Shown here in pieces: positions 16,363 to 23,467 of a stretch of DNA of 36,941 bases. Both the position numbers and the translations under genes were made by a program. The DNA is from Desulfobacteraceae bacterium (GTDB lineage: Bacteria > Desulfobacterota > Desulfobacteria > Desulfobacterales > Desulfosalsimonadaceae), in assembly GCA_011389515.1 (NCBI GenBank), contig JAABUA010000032.1:1-36941 (forward strand), read 5' to 3'. Under the pieces are notes generated by a model. That model made no database searches. It worked only from the letters and a program-made list of their open reading frames with translations, and was not told where the DNA came from. Numbering within the stretch: the stretch's first letter is position 1; each line of letters begins with the position of its first letter.

Positions 16363-16407
16363 TGCGAAGGGGCGCAAAGCCGCTGTTTCGGTGTTGAAAA
16401 AATATTC

Positions 16408-16440
16408 TTTACAACGGCTAAAAAATAAGGCATATATAAT
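16408..16440 (+). promoter_or_regulatory. Candidate promoter for rpmB
   Basis: TTTACA (16408-16413) with CATATA at a 17-bp spacing, overlapping a TATAAT at 16435-16440. It sits about 100 bp before the rpmB ATG in an A/T-rich patch after bamD. Confidence 0.35.
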
Positions 16441-16541
16441 CGTTTATTTCAGCGGGGGACAGGTTCCGGCAAGGGGTCATGTCCTTCGTTTTTATTTTCA
16501 AGAATCCCATATGCAATTGGCTTTGAATAAGGAGACAGACA

Positions 16542-16754
16542 ATGTCCAGGATGTGTGAACTTTGCGGGAAAAAACCGATGGTCGGGAGCAACATCAGCCA
16601 TGCCCATAACGTCAATAAGCGGCGGTTCAACCCCAACCTCCAGCGGGTGCGCGCGCTGCACAACGGCAGCGTGAAAAAAATCAGCGTCTGCACGAGTTGT
16701 ATACGGTCCGGGCTGGTAACCAAGGCCCCCAGGCTGGCGAAAAACGTCGCCTAA
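16542..16754 (+). CDS. rpmB: 50S ribosomal protein L28 (zinc-binding form)
   Basis: A 70-residue L28. Two CxxC pairs (C5/C8 and C50/C53) make it the zinc-ribbon C+ paralogue. Typical features are the [12 protein letters not shown] start, [13 protein letters not shown] and the basic core. The Shine-Dalgarno is AAGGAGA. It is monocistronic, without an rpmG neighbour, and ends 10 bp before palindromic element I. Confidence 0.95.
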   Translation: MSRMCELCGKKPMVGSNISHAHNVNKRRFNPNLQRVRALHNGSVKKISVCTSCIRSGLVTKAPRLAKNVA

Positions 16755-16764
16755 GACCGCCATC

Positions 16765-16835
16765 CTGCGTTGCGCGGTTTTCTCAAATGCTCATATACAT
16801 GTGTATGCTGCGCTTTTCGAAAACCGTGCGCCTTG
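16765..16835. repeat. Core-only palindromic element, copy I, between convergent rpmB and rsh
   Basis: This carries only the inner part of the family. CTGCGTTGCG is followed by the arm CGGTTTTC (16775-16782), the inner hairpin CATATAC-AT-GTGTATG (16792-16807), the arm GAAAACCG (16819-16826) and GCGCCTTG. There are no outer stem and tail. The arms again differ from all other copies but pair perfectly. Its position between two converging genes would suit a bidirectional transcription stop, although no T run follows. Confidence 0.75.
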
Positions 16836-16879
16836 CCTGCCGGCCTTATGCTTGTTTTTCGCCAGCCTGTCAGTAGGTA

Positions 16880-19027
16880 TTACACCCGCTTGATGTCCGA
16901 GATGACAGGGACATTTTTCAGGCTGGCGATCACTTTGTCCAGGTGATCGATATTGTTTACGATAATGGTGAAATGAACCAGAACGACCTTGTTTTCACGA
17001 TGCTCAAGGTGGACTTCATTGATATTGGCATTCGCCTTGCTTATGGCAGTGGATATATCCGCCAGCAGGCCGACCTGGTCATAGCCGGAAACCGTCAATG
17101 ATGCAGGGAACATCTCGTTTTCGCCGGTTTTCCATTCCACATCAATGCGCCTTTCCGGTTCCATTTTAAGCGCATTGATGCAGCTGTTTCGATGCACCGT
17201 CACCCCCTGCCCATGGGTGATGAAGCCGGTTATTGAATCACCCGGCACCGGGTGACAGCACTTCCCGAACCGTATCAGGATATCCTCGATTCCCTGAACC
17301 ATGACGCCGCCATCCTTTTCGCGGCGTTTTCGGCTTGTTTGTTTGGACATAACCTTTTCAATGAGGTTACTGTCCTTTTTTTCCTTTATTTCCGGGTCAA
17401 ATTTGCGGACAACCTGCAAGGGGGTTATTTTGCCGATGCCGATGTTCGCAATAAGATCGTCGACCTCCCGGAAACCAAATTCCTCCGCGATTTTCGCCAT
17501 TTGCGGCGTTTTTACCAGTGCGTTGAAGTTGAGCTTGTGTTTTCTAAACCCCTTTTCGCACATTTCTCTGCCCAGCGACAGACTGCGCTCCTTTTCCAGT
17601 TTTCGGGTATGCTGGCGTATGCTGGATTTGGCCTTGACCGTTTTGACAAAATTGATCCAGTCCTTGCTGGGCTGGCTGCCCCTGGAGGTGATAATTTGTA
17701 CAATATCACCACTTTTGAGCGGGTATGAAAGGGGAACGAGCCTCCCGTTGACCCGCGCGCCGGTACACTCTTTGCCGACTTCCGTGTGTATTAAAAATGC
17801 AAAATCAACAGGGGTAGCCCCTTTGGGCAGGGACTTGACTTCACCGGTGGGGGTAAAAACGAACACTTCATCCGGATAGAGGTCGATCCGTACATTTTCG
17901 AGAAACTCCTCCGGATCACGGAAACTTTTCTGGTTTTCAACGAGATTGTGAATCCACGCGAGGGTTTTATCGGTATTGACATTTTGGGATTTCCCCTCCT
18001 TGTAGCTCCAGTGGGCCGCAATCCCGTAGTTGGCCACATAATCCATTTCCTTTGTACGGATCTGGATTTCCATCCGTTCGCCATAAGGCCCTATCACGGT
18101 GGTGTGCAGGGACTGGTACATGTTGGGCTTGGGAACCGCGATGTAATCCTTGAATTTTTTTGGAATCGGTTTCCACTGGCTGTGTATGGTGCCCAGGGTA
18201 CTGTAGCATTCCGAGACGCTTTCCACGATAATCCGGAAGGCAATGATGTCGTAGACTTCCTCGAATTCAAGCCCTTGGGACTTCATTTTATAATGGATGC
18301 TGTAATAATGTTTGTACCGGCCCATGACCGTGCATGAGATTCCGGATCGGTTTGTTTTTTCCTCTAAAAGCGTGCGCACGGTCTTAACATACTTTTCCCG
18401 TTCCCCCTGCTCTTTTTTGACCATGTTTTCAATTTGCCCGTATGCCTCCGGATTGGCATAATAAAAAGCGTTTTCCTCCAGTTCCCGCTTAATCCAGTAA
18501 ATACCCAGCCGGGCGGCGATCGCTGCATAGATGTCTAATGTTTCCTGGGCGATCTGTTTTCTTTTTTCAGGCGATTTGTGGTAGTGCAGCGTCTGGATGT
18601 TGTGGAGGCGGTCCGCAAGTTTCACCAGAATAACCCGTATGTCATCGGCCATGGCCAGTATCATTTTCCGGGTGTTCTCGGCCTGTCGGTGCTGGTCGCT
18701 GGAAAAAGGAAGTGCGCTGATCTTGGTAACGCCGGAGACAATATGGGTGACATCCTTGCCGAAAATATTTTCGATTTCTTCGATGGTGGAATGGGTGTCT
18801 TCCACAACGTCATGCAGAAGACCGGCGGCAATGCTTACGGGATCGAGCTTCATTTCTGCCAGGATATTGGCGACCTCAAGCGGGTGGGACAGGTATGGTT
18901 CTCCGGAAAGTCTGAGCTGGCCGGCATGAACGCGCGCAGAAAAGATATAGGCCCGATCTATGATGTCCACATCGGCATCTGGATAATAATCGTACAGTTT
19001 ATCCAGTATTTCAGTGATTCGTATCAT
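16880..19027 (-). CDS. rsh: Bifunctional (p)ppGpp synthetase/hydrolase (Rel/SpoT)
   Basis: A 715-residue stringent-response enzyme. The HD hydrolase domain (about 25-175) keeps H48 in YLSHPLE and H72-D73 in GLLHDVVEDT. The synthetase domain (about 230-345) has GRYKHYYSIHYKM, YDIIAFRII, KDYIAVPKPNMYQSLHT and MEIQIRT. A TGS domain (VFVFTPTGEVKSLP, near 390) and a C-terminal ACT domain (near 635-715) complete the long-form architecture. With an intact HD site it should make and degrade the alarmone. It is downstream of proS and ispG on the same strand. The order ispG-proS-rsh links isoprenoid synthesis, tRNA charging and starvation signalling. Confidence 0.95.
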   Translation of the reverse strand: MIRITEILDKLYDYYPDADVDIIDRAYIFSARVHAGQLRLSGEPYLSHPLEVANILAEMKLDPVSIAAGLLHDVVEDTHSTIEEIENIFGKDVTHIVSGVTKISALPFSSDQHRQAENTRKMILAMADDIRVILVKLADRLHNIQTLHYHKSPEKRKQIAQETLDIYAAIAARLGIYWIKRELEENAFYYANPEAYGQIENMVKKEQGEREKYVKTVRTLLEEKTNRSGISCTVMGRYKHYYSIHYKMKSQGLEFEEVYDIIAFRIIVESVSECYSTLGTIHSQWKPIPKKFKDYIAVPKPNMYQSLHTTVIGPYGERMEIQIRTKEMDYVANYGIAAHWSYKEGKSQNVNTDKTLAWIHNLVENQKSFRDPEEFLENVRIDLYPDEVFVFTPTGEVKSLPKGATPVDFAFLIHTEVGKECTGARVNGRLVPLSYPLKSGDIVQIITSRGSQPSKDWINFVKTVKAKSSIRQHTRKLEKERSLSLGREMCEKGFRKHKLNFNALVKTPQMAKIAEEFGFREVDDLIANIGIGKITPLQVVRKFDPEIKEKKDSNLIEKVMSKQTSRKRREKDGGVMVQGIEDILIRFGKCCHPVPGDSITGFITHGQGVTVHRNSCINALKMEPERRIDVEWKTGENEMFPASLTVSGYDQVGLLADISTAISKANANINEVHLEHRENKVVLVHFTIIVNNIDHLDKVIASLKNVPVISDIKRV

Positions 19028-19073
19028 TTATGTGTTTCAATAACATATGCGGCATTTTGAAAAAAGACATCCA

Positions 19074-19117
19074 TGACAGCCCCGTAAAGTCGATTTTTGG
19101 ATGGCAAAGCCAAAAAT
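19074..19117. repeat. Solo end of a palindromic element with hairpin, copy J
   Basis: TGACAGCCCCGTAAAGTCG (19074-19092) resembles the terminal repeat TTGACGGCTTCGTAAAAAGTC of the full elements. Directly after it, ATTTTTGG (19093-19100) and CCAAAAAT (19110-19117) form an 8-bp hairpin. No CTGCGTT/GCCTTG core is left. It lies between proS and rsh and is probably a degenerate remnant. Confidence 0.45.
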
Positions 19118-19137
19118 GCATGATCAGGCGCGCGAAA

Positions 19138-20658
19138 TCAATAGGCTTTGGCAAACACCACCCGCTTAGGCGATGGCTTTTCGCACTCGATACATATGCC
19201 TGATGTTTCTTCTCCCCCAAAGGGTATACAGCGTATTGTCACATTGAGCCGGTTTTTTACCGCTTCTTCGCATTTCCTGTCCCCGCACCAGTGCGCCATG
19301 GCGAAACCGCCGTGAATTTCCGGTTGTTCCGGGTTTGCCGGCGTAAAAAAAGCGTCAAAGGTTTCTCTGTCGTCTATATTACGGGTATTTTTTTCCCGGA
19401 AGGCGAGGGCCTTTTCAAACAGGTTTTTCTGAATATCATCCAGTATATCGCCAACTTCTTCCAGAAAGCGATCAATTGTAATGGAACGGCTCTGTTTGCG
19501 GTCCATGTCCCTGCGGGCCATGAAAACCGAGTTCGAAGCAATGTCCTTGGGGCCGATCTCAACGCGCAGCGGGATGCCTTTTTTGATCCAGTCCCAGTTT
19601 CGGGTTCCCCCGATATTGCGCGCATCGATTTCAACGCGCAGCGGCGTGCCGTGGTAGTAAAACTGCCGGAGCCTGTCCGCAAGGTCCATGGTATATGCCA
19701 TGACGGTTTCGCTTTCTTTCGGCTTTTTCAGAATGGGAAGCAAAACGATGTGTGCGGTTGCCACCCGGGGCGGAAGTATGACACCGTTGTCATCCCCATG
19801 GGCCATGATCAGTCCGCCGATAAGCCGGGTAGAGGCTCCCCAGGAGGTTGTCCACCCAAGCTCTTCCTTTTCGTCGGCCGATTGGAATCGTATATTCGAG
19901 GCCCTGGCGAAATTCTGGCCGAGAAAATGCGATGTGCCGGCCTGAAGCGCTTTTCTGTCCTGCATCATGGCTTCAATGCAGGTGGTGGTCTCGGCACCCG
20001 GGAATTTTTCAGCTTCTGTTTTTTCTCCGGTAATTACGGGGATGGCAAGCAGCTCCTCGGCCATCCGCTTGTAAATATCGAGCATCATATACGTCCGTTC
20101 CAGGGCCTCGTTTTTGGTCGCATGAACGGTATGCCCTTCCTGCCACAGAAATTCGCTGGTTCTCAGAAAAATGCGGGTGCGCATCTCCCAACGGACCACG
20201 TTGCCCCACTGGTTGATCAGCATGGGGAGGTCCCGGTAACTCCTGATCCATTTGGAAAAAGCGTCGCCGATAATGGTTTCGGAAGTGGGACGGACGATAA
20301 GCGGTTCATTAAGCCTGCCTGCCGGCACCAGTCGACCGTTTTCTCCCTTTTCCAGCTTGTGATGGGTAACCACGGCGCATTCTTTGGCAAACCCTTCGAC
20401 GTGTTCGGCTTCCTTCTCCAGAAAACTGATGGGGATGAAAAGAGGGAAATACGCGTTTTTGACACCGGTGACCTTGAACATGTCGTCTAAAAGGCGTTGA
20501 ATATTTTCCCACAATCCATATCCCCAGGGCTTGATCACCATGCATCCCCGGACCGGCGAGAGCTCGGCCATTTCAGAGGCCTTGATCACCTGTTGATACC
20601 ATTCCGGGTAGTTTTCCATTCGGGTGGGTGAAATTGCAGTCTGTTCCTGTTTTGACAT
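19138..20658 (-). CDS. proS: Prolyl-tRNA synthetase, archaeal/eukaryal type
   Basis: A 506-residue class II synthetase attaching proline to tRNA-Pro. Motif 2 is in RWEMRTRIFLRTSEFLWQEG and motif 3 near LIGGLIMAHGDDNG. There is no bacterial-type editing insertion between motifs 2 and 3. The C-terminal zinc-like domain (HWCGDRKCEE ... GICIECEKPS) ends in the tyrosine of the archaeal/eukaryal ProS type (VFAKAY). AAGGACCGGAA before the ATG serves as Shine-Dalgarno. Length and C-terminus differ clearly from the roughly 570-residue bacterial form. Confidence 0.93.
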   Translation of the reverse strand: MSKQEQTAISPTRMENYPEWYQQVIKASEMAELSPVRGCMVIKPWGYGLWENIQRLLDDMFKVTGVKNAYFPLFIPISFLEKEAEHVEGFAKECAVVTHHKLEKGENGRLVPAGRLNEPLIVRPTSETIIGDAFSKWIRSYRDLPMLINQWGNVVRWEMRTRIFLRTSEFLWQEGHTVHATKNEALERTYMMLDIYKRMAEELLAIPVITGEKTEAEKFPGAETTTCIEAMMQDRKALQAGTSHFLGQNFARASNIRFQSADEKEELGWTTSWGASTRLIGGLIMAHGDDNGVILPPRVATAHIVLLPILKKPKESETVMAYTMDLADRLRQFYYHGTPLRVEIDARNIGGTRNWDWIKKGIPLRVEIGPKDIASNSVFMARRDMDRKQSRSITIDRFLEEVGDILDDIQKNLFEKALAFREKNTRNIDDRETFDAFFTPANPEQPEIHGGFAMAHWCGDRKCEEAVKNRLNVTIRCIPFGGEETSGICIECEKPSPKRVVFAKAY

Positions 20659-20722
20659 TTCCGGTCCTTATCTTTTTAGCGTGGTTGAAAAAAAAGACGC
20701 CCTTGCAGCCCTTTCGCCTCTA

Positions 20723-21805
20723 TTACTGGTTGTTCTTCTCGGCTTCTATGGCCGCAATTGCAGCGAGGAGTTCTTCAACCAGCCGGTTTTGCGGAAATTT
20801 TTGAACTACTTTTCCTTTTTTAAACAAAATACCTGTATCCCGGCCGCCGGCAATTCCCACATCGGCCTCTTTGGCTTCCCCGGGTCCGTTTACCACGCAG
20901 CCCATTATGGCCACTTTTACAGGCGATGTCATTGTCATAAGGGCGTTTTCCACTTCCTCGGCGATTGAAAATAAATCAATTTCACATCTTCCGCAAGTGG
21001 GGCAGGAAATTATTTCCGGTCCCCGTCTCCGGATGCCCAGGGCTCTCAATATTTCATATCCAACCCGGACTTCCTCGGCAGGATCCCTTGTCAGAGAAAC
21101 CCGCAAGGTGTCGCCGATCCCGTCCAAAAGAAGATTTCCGATGCCGATTGCCGATTTTACGATACCGGCATACAACCCCCCGGCCTCGGTAACGCCAACA
21201 TGGAGGGGGACGTCCGATGCTGCTGAAAACAGGCGATAGGCCTCGATTGTCCTCAGCACATCGGATGATTTGATCGATACCTTTACCTGATCAAAGCCGA
21301 TGGATCTCAGAAAGTCGACATGGTTGATCGCGCTTTCCACCAATGCCCCGGCTGCGGGACCGCCGTATTTTTCCAGAAGATTTTTTTCCAACGATCCGGA
21401 ATTGACACCGATACGGATGGATATATCGTGGTCTCTGGCGACATCGACGATGGTGCGGATGTGTTTTTCCCCTCCGATATTGCCTGGATTGATGCGAATG
21501 GCATCGGCGCCGGATATAATGGCGGAAATGGCCAGCTTGAAGTCAAAATGAATATCGGCAATAAGGGGGATGGAGATTTTCTTTTTTATCCGGCGAAGTG
21601 CCTCGGCGGCCGCCAAATCCGGAACGGCAACCCGGACAATTTCGCAGCCTGCGGATTCAAGGCGTTTTATCTGGGAAACCGTTGACGCAACGTCGTCTGT
21701 GAATGTATTCGTCATGGACTGAACACGGACAGGCCCCCCCGCACCCACTGCCACGTTACCGACATGTATCTGCCGGGTATTCCTGCGTGTTATTTCAATA
21801 GACAT
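20723..21805 (-). CDS. ispG: 4-hydroxy-3-methylbut-2-enyl diphosphate synthase (IspG/GcpE)
   Basis: An iron-sulfur enzyme of the MEP isoprenoid pathway converting MEcPP to HMBPP. The N-terminal TIM barrel begins near RVQSMTNTFTDD and has IADIHFDFKLA and AIRINPGNIGG. The C-terminal domain holds the [4Fe-4S] ligands CPTC (in SCPTCGRCEID) and the Cys of MGCVVNGPGEA. At 360 residues it is the normal bacterial length. It is the first gene of ispG-proS-rsh, and its promoter must lie in the 147-bp divergent gap with the gene at 21953. Confidence 0.96.
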   Translation of the reverse strand: MSIEITRRNTRQIHVGNVAVGAGGPVRVQSMTNTFTDDVASTVSQIKRLESAGCEIVRVAVPDLAAAEALRRIKKKISIPLIADIHFDFKLAISAIISGADAIRINPGNIGGEKHIRTIVDVARDHDISIRIGVNSGSLEKNLLEKYGGPAAGALVESAINHVDFLRSIGFDQVKVSIKSSDVLRTIEAYRLFSAASDVPLHVGVTEAGGLYAGIVKSAIGIGNLLLDGIGDTLRVSLTRDPAEEVRVGYEILRALGIRRRGPEIISCPTCGRCEIDLFSIAEEVENALMTMTSPVKVAIMGCVVNGPGEAKEADVGIAGGRDTGILFKKGKVVQKFPQNRLVEELLAAIAAIEAEKNNQ

Positions 21806-21817
21806 TTTTCTGTATAG

Positions 21818-21845
21818 TTGAAATACAATTTGAAAAGCTTATGAT
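21818..21845 (+). promoter_or_regulatory. Promoter for the double-module Cys protein
   Basis: TTGAAA (21818-21823), a 16-bp spacer and TATGAT (21840-21845), pointing to the gene at 21953. The leader is about 100 nt. Confidence 0.45.
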
Positions 21846-21952
21846 TTGGTTTAAAATGTCGTTAATATCGAATGTTTACCAAACCGTGGCGGGGAGTTCA
21901 AGGGAAATACGCTGCGACAGCGTCTGCACGACGAAAATAACGGGGGAAATTC

Positions 21953-22360
21953 ATGGAAACAGAAAACCAGCAAGGCACGCAGGATGCGCTTTTTCGAAAA
22001 ACAGTCACAAAACATTCAAACAGCGGGGAGCTTGCCTGCAAGCAGGCCTTCGCGGCCGCAAAAGCATTGGGAACCAGTCCTTCGGTTATCGGGCGGTATG
22101 CGGACGAGATGGGCTTGAAGCTGACCGCCTGTCAACTCGGACTGTTCGGATATCGACCGGAAAAAAAGATTGCAGCGCCTGCCCATCCGGTAAATATGCA
22201 TCTTGCCGCGGCGATCGAGAAAAATCTTGTGGACGGCAGGCTTCCCTGCAGCGCCGCTTTTCAGATAGCCGATAATATGAGCCTGAAAAAAATGGATGTC
22301 AGCGGCGCCTGTGAAGCCCTGGAGATCAAGGTCAAACCATGTCAGCTGGGCGCATTCTGA
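21953..22360 (+). CDS. Unrecognised protein with two tandem 42-residue Cys modules
   Basis: A 135-residue cytoplasmic protein. Residues 24-65 and 94-135 align without any gap. Each module has G at position 2, L at 4, Cys at 6, AF at 9-10, A at 13, Lys at 33 and the exact ending C-Q-L-G-x-F at 37-42; 12 of 42 positions are identical. The paired cysteines are C29/C60 and C99/C130, with one extra at C120. The middle of the first module (ALGTSPSVIGRYADEMGL) looks like a helix-turn-helix. A DNA-binding or metal/redox-sensing role would fit, but I do not recognise the family. GGGGGAAATTC precedes the ATG. It stands alone between ispG (divergent) and a hydrolase (convergent). Confidence 0.75.
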   Translation: METENQQGTQDALFRKTVTKHSNSGELACKQAFAAAKALGTSPSVIGRYADEMGLKLTACQLGLFGYRPEKKIAAPAHPVNMHLAAAIEKNLVDGRLPCSAAFQIADNMSLKKMDVSGACEALEIKVKPCQLGAF

Positions 22361-22373
22361 TTGCCCCCCCTAT

Positions 22374-22427
22374 GGTAACAGGCGCCGCCCCGTTTTTGTT
22401 ATTCCGGGTTGTTACCTGAAAAACGGG
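22374..22427. terminator. Interleaved inverted repeats between convergent genes
   Basis: GGTAACA (22374-22380) is complementary to TGTTACC (22410-22416), and CCCGTTTTT (22389-22397) to AAAAACGGG (22419-22427). The two pairs interlock, so they can form alternative hairpins or a pseudoknot. The segment overlaps the stop codon of the hydrolase gene and lies just after the double-module gene; a bidirectional terminator is the simplest reading. Confidence 0.4.
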
Positions 22428-23035
22428 TTCGTCTGTTTTTCGTGGCCGATGGTCGTGGCGGGACCGTGCCCCGTAAGCGCCGTAACGTCGTCTGGAAGAA
22501 CGAAAAGCTTGTTTCTGACACTGGATATGAGGGTGTTGTAATCTCCCCCGGGAAAATCGGTTCTTCCAATGGATCCGGCAAAAAGGGTGTCGCCGACAAA
22601 TACGATGCCGTCGGTATGAAAGGAAACCCCGCCCGGTGAATGCCCCGGCGTATGGATCACACGAAGCGATATGCTTCCGAAAGTGATTTTGTCCCCGTCT
22701 TTGATCAGTACATCCGGCGGCGGGGAATTTTCCCCGGCCATGCCGAAGGATGCCGCAGCCATGTTCACGGCATCGAGCATGGCCGCATCATCCGGATGGA
22801 TGGCCAGTTTTGCACCGGTAACATCCTTCAATCGCTTGTTGGCGCCCACGTGATCGAAATGGCCATGTGTATTTAAGATGTATTTGACTGTCAGATTTTC
22901 TTCGGACAGGGCCACCAGTATCCGGTCGGCTTCATCACCGGGATCTATAACGGCTGCGTTTCTTGATTCTTCGCAGCCAATGATATAGCAGTTGGCCATG
23001 ATGGGACCAACCGCCAGCGTCTTTACAATCATCAT
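22412..23035 (-). CDS. Glyoxalase-II-like metallo-beta-lactamase-fold hydrolase
   Basis: A 207-residue hydrolase of the GloB/YcbL type, which cleaves thioesters such as S-lactoyl adducts. The dinuclear metal motif is THGHFDHVG (H-x-H-x-D-H). Further ligands are HTPGHSPGG near 132, VGDTLFAG near 150 and LTGHGP near 190. The long C-terminal substrate domain of true glyoxalase II is missing, so the substrate is open. It is last in a three-gene minus-strand group with a small Cys-rich protein (9 bp gap) and the TrpB2-like enzyme. Confidence 0.88.
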   Translation of the reverse strand: MMIVKTLAVGPIMANCYIIGCEESRNAAVIDPGDEADRILVALSEENLTVKYILNTHGHFDHVGANKRLKDVTGAKLAIHPDDAAMLDAVNMAAASFGMAGENSPPPDVLIKDGDKITFGSISLRVIHTPGHSPGGVSFHTDGIVFVGDTLFAGSIGRTDFPGGDYNTLISSVRNKLFVLPDDVTALTGHGPATTIGHEKQTNPFFR

Positions 23036-23044
23036 CCGCCTCCT

Positions 23045-23341
23045 TTATTCCCCCGGATTTCTTCCGGTTCGTTTTTTTGCGGCTTCCATTATTTCAAGAA
23101 TCGACGTTACCTTGTTTTTGGGTTCTTTTTGCGCCAGCCGGCGGTATTCTTCCTCCGGCAGGTTTGCTTTCAGGTAAGTTTCCACGTCAAAGATTTCCCA
23201 CCAGCAGTCAAAAATTTTCCAGCATATGGAATCGCCTTCTCCGCTCATCAGGCAATACTCGAAAGCAATGTCATGCCCCAGGCGCGGGCAACGGCGCTTT
23301 TGTTGCATGGGATGCTGATTTTTATCCGGAGGGTCGACCAT
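23045..23341 (-). CDS. Small conserved-looking Cys/Trp-rich protein, function unknown
   Basis: A 98-residue soluble protein whose first half holds four cysteines: C18, C30, C40 and C46 in CPRLG, FEYC and CWKIFDCWWEIFD. The second half is a charged helix (LPEEEYRRLAQKEPKNK). Four cysteines with a tryptophan-rich patch suggest a zinc or iron-sulfur site. I remember similar CPRLG...CWKI.DCWW proteins from sulfate reducers but know no function. An inner ATG at 23308 is possible; neither start has a clear Shine-Dalgarno. It sits 9 bp upstream of the hydrolase, so the two are probably coexpressed. Confidence 0.65.
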   Translation of the reverse strand: MVDPPDKNQHPMQQKRRCPRLGHDIAFEYCLMSGEGDSICWKIFDCWWEIFDVETYLKANLPEEEYRRLAQKEPKNKVTSILEIMEAAKKRTGRNPGE

Positions 23342-23366
23342 ATGCTTTCTTTTCCGGTTTTATTTG

Positions 23367-23457
23367 TTGACGACTTCGCAAAAAGTCCAATATCTGCGTT
23401 GCGAGCAATCCTTTAAGAATCTCACGTATCTGATCGCGACTTTTTACGAATGCATCA
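23367..23457 (+). repeat. Palindromic element, copy F (internal deletion)
   Basis: The left half is intact: TTGACGACTTCGCAAAAAGTC, then CTGCGTTGCGAGCAATC and CTCACGTA. From 23430 the right arm and outer right stem are missing, and the sequence jumps to the tail GACTTTTTACGAATGCATCA. It can no longer fold as the full copies do. It lies between the TrpB2-like gene and the small Cys protein. Confidence 0.8.
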
Positions 23458-23467
23458 TTTGTTCTGT

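Noticed and set aside
20659-20722. T-box leader for proS
   Set aside because: The gap after ispG is only 64 bp, too short, and lacks the T-box sequence.
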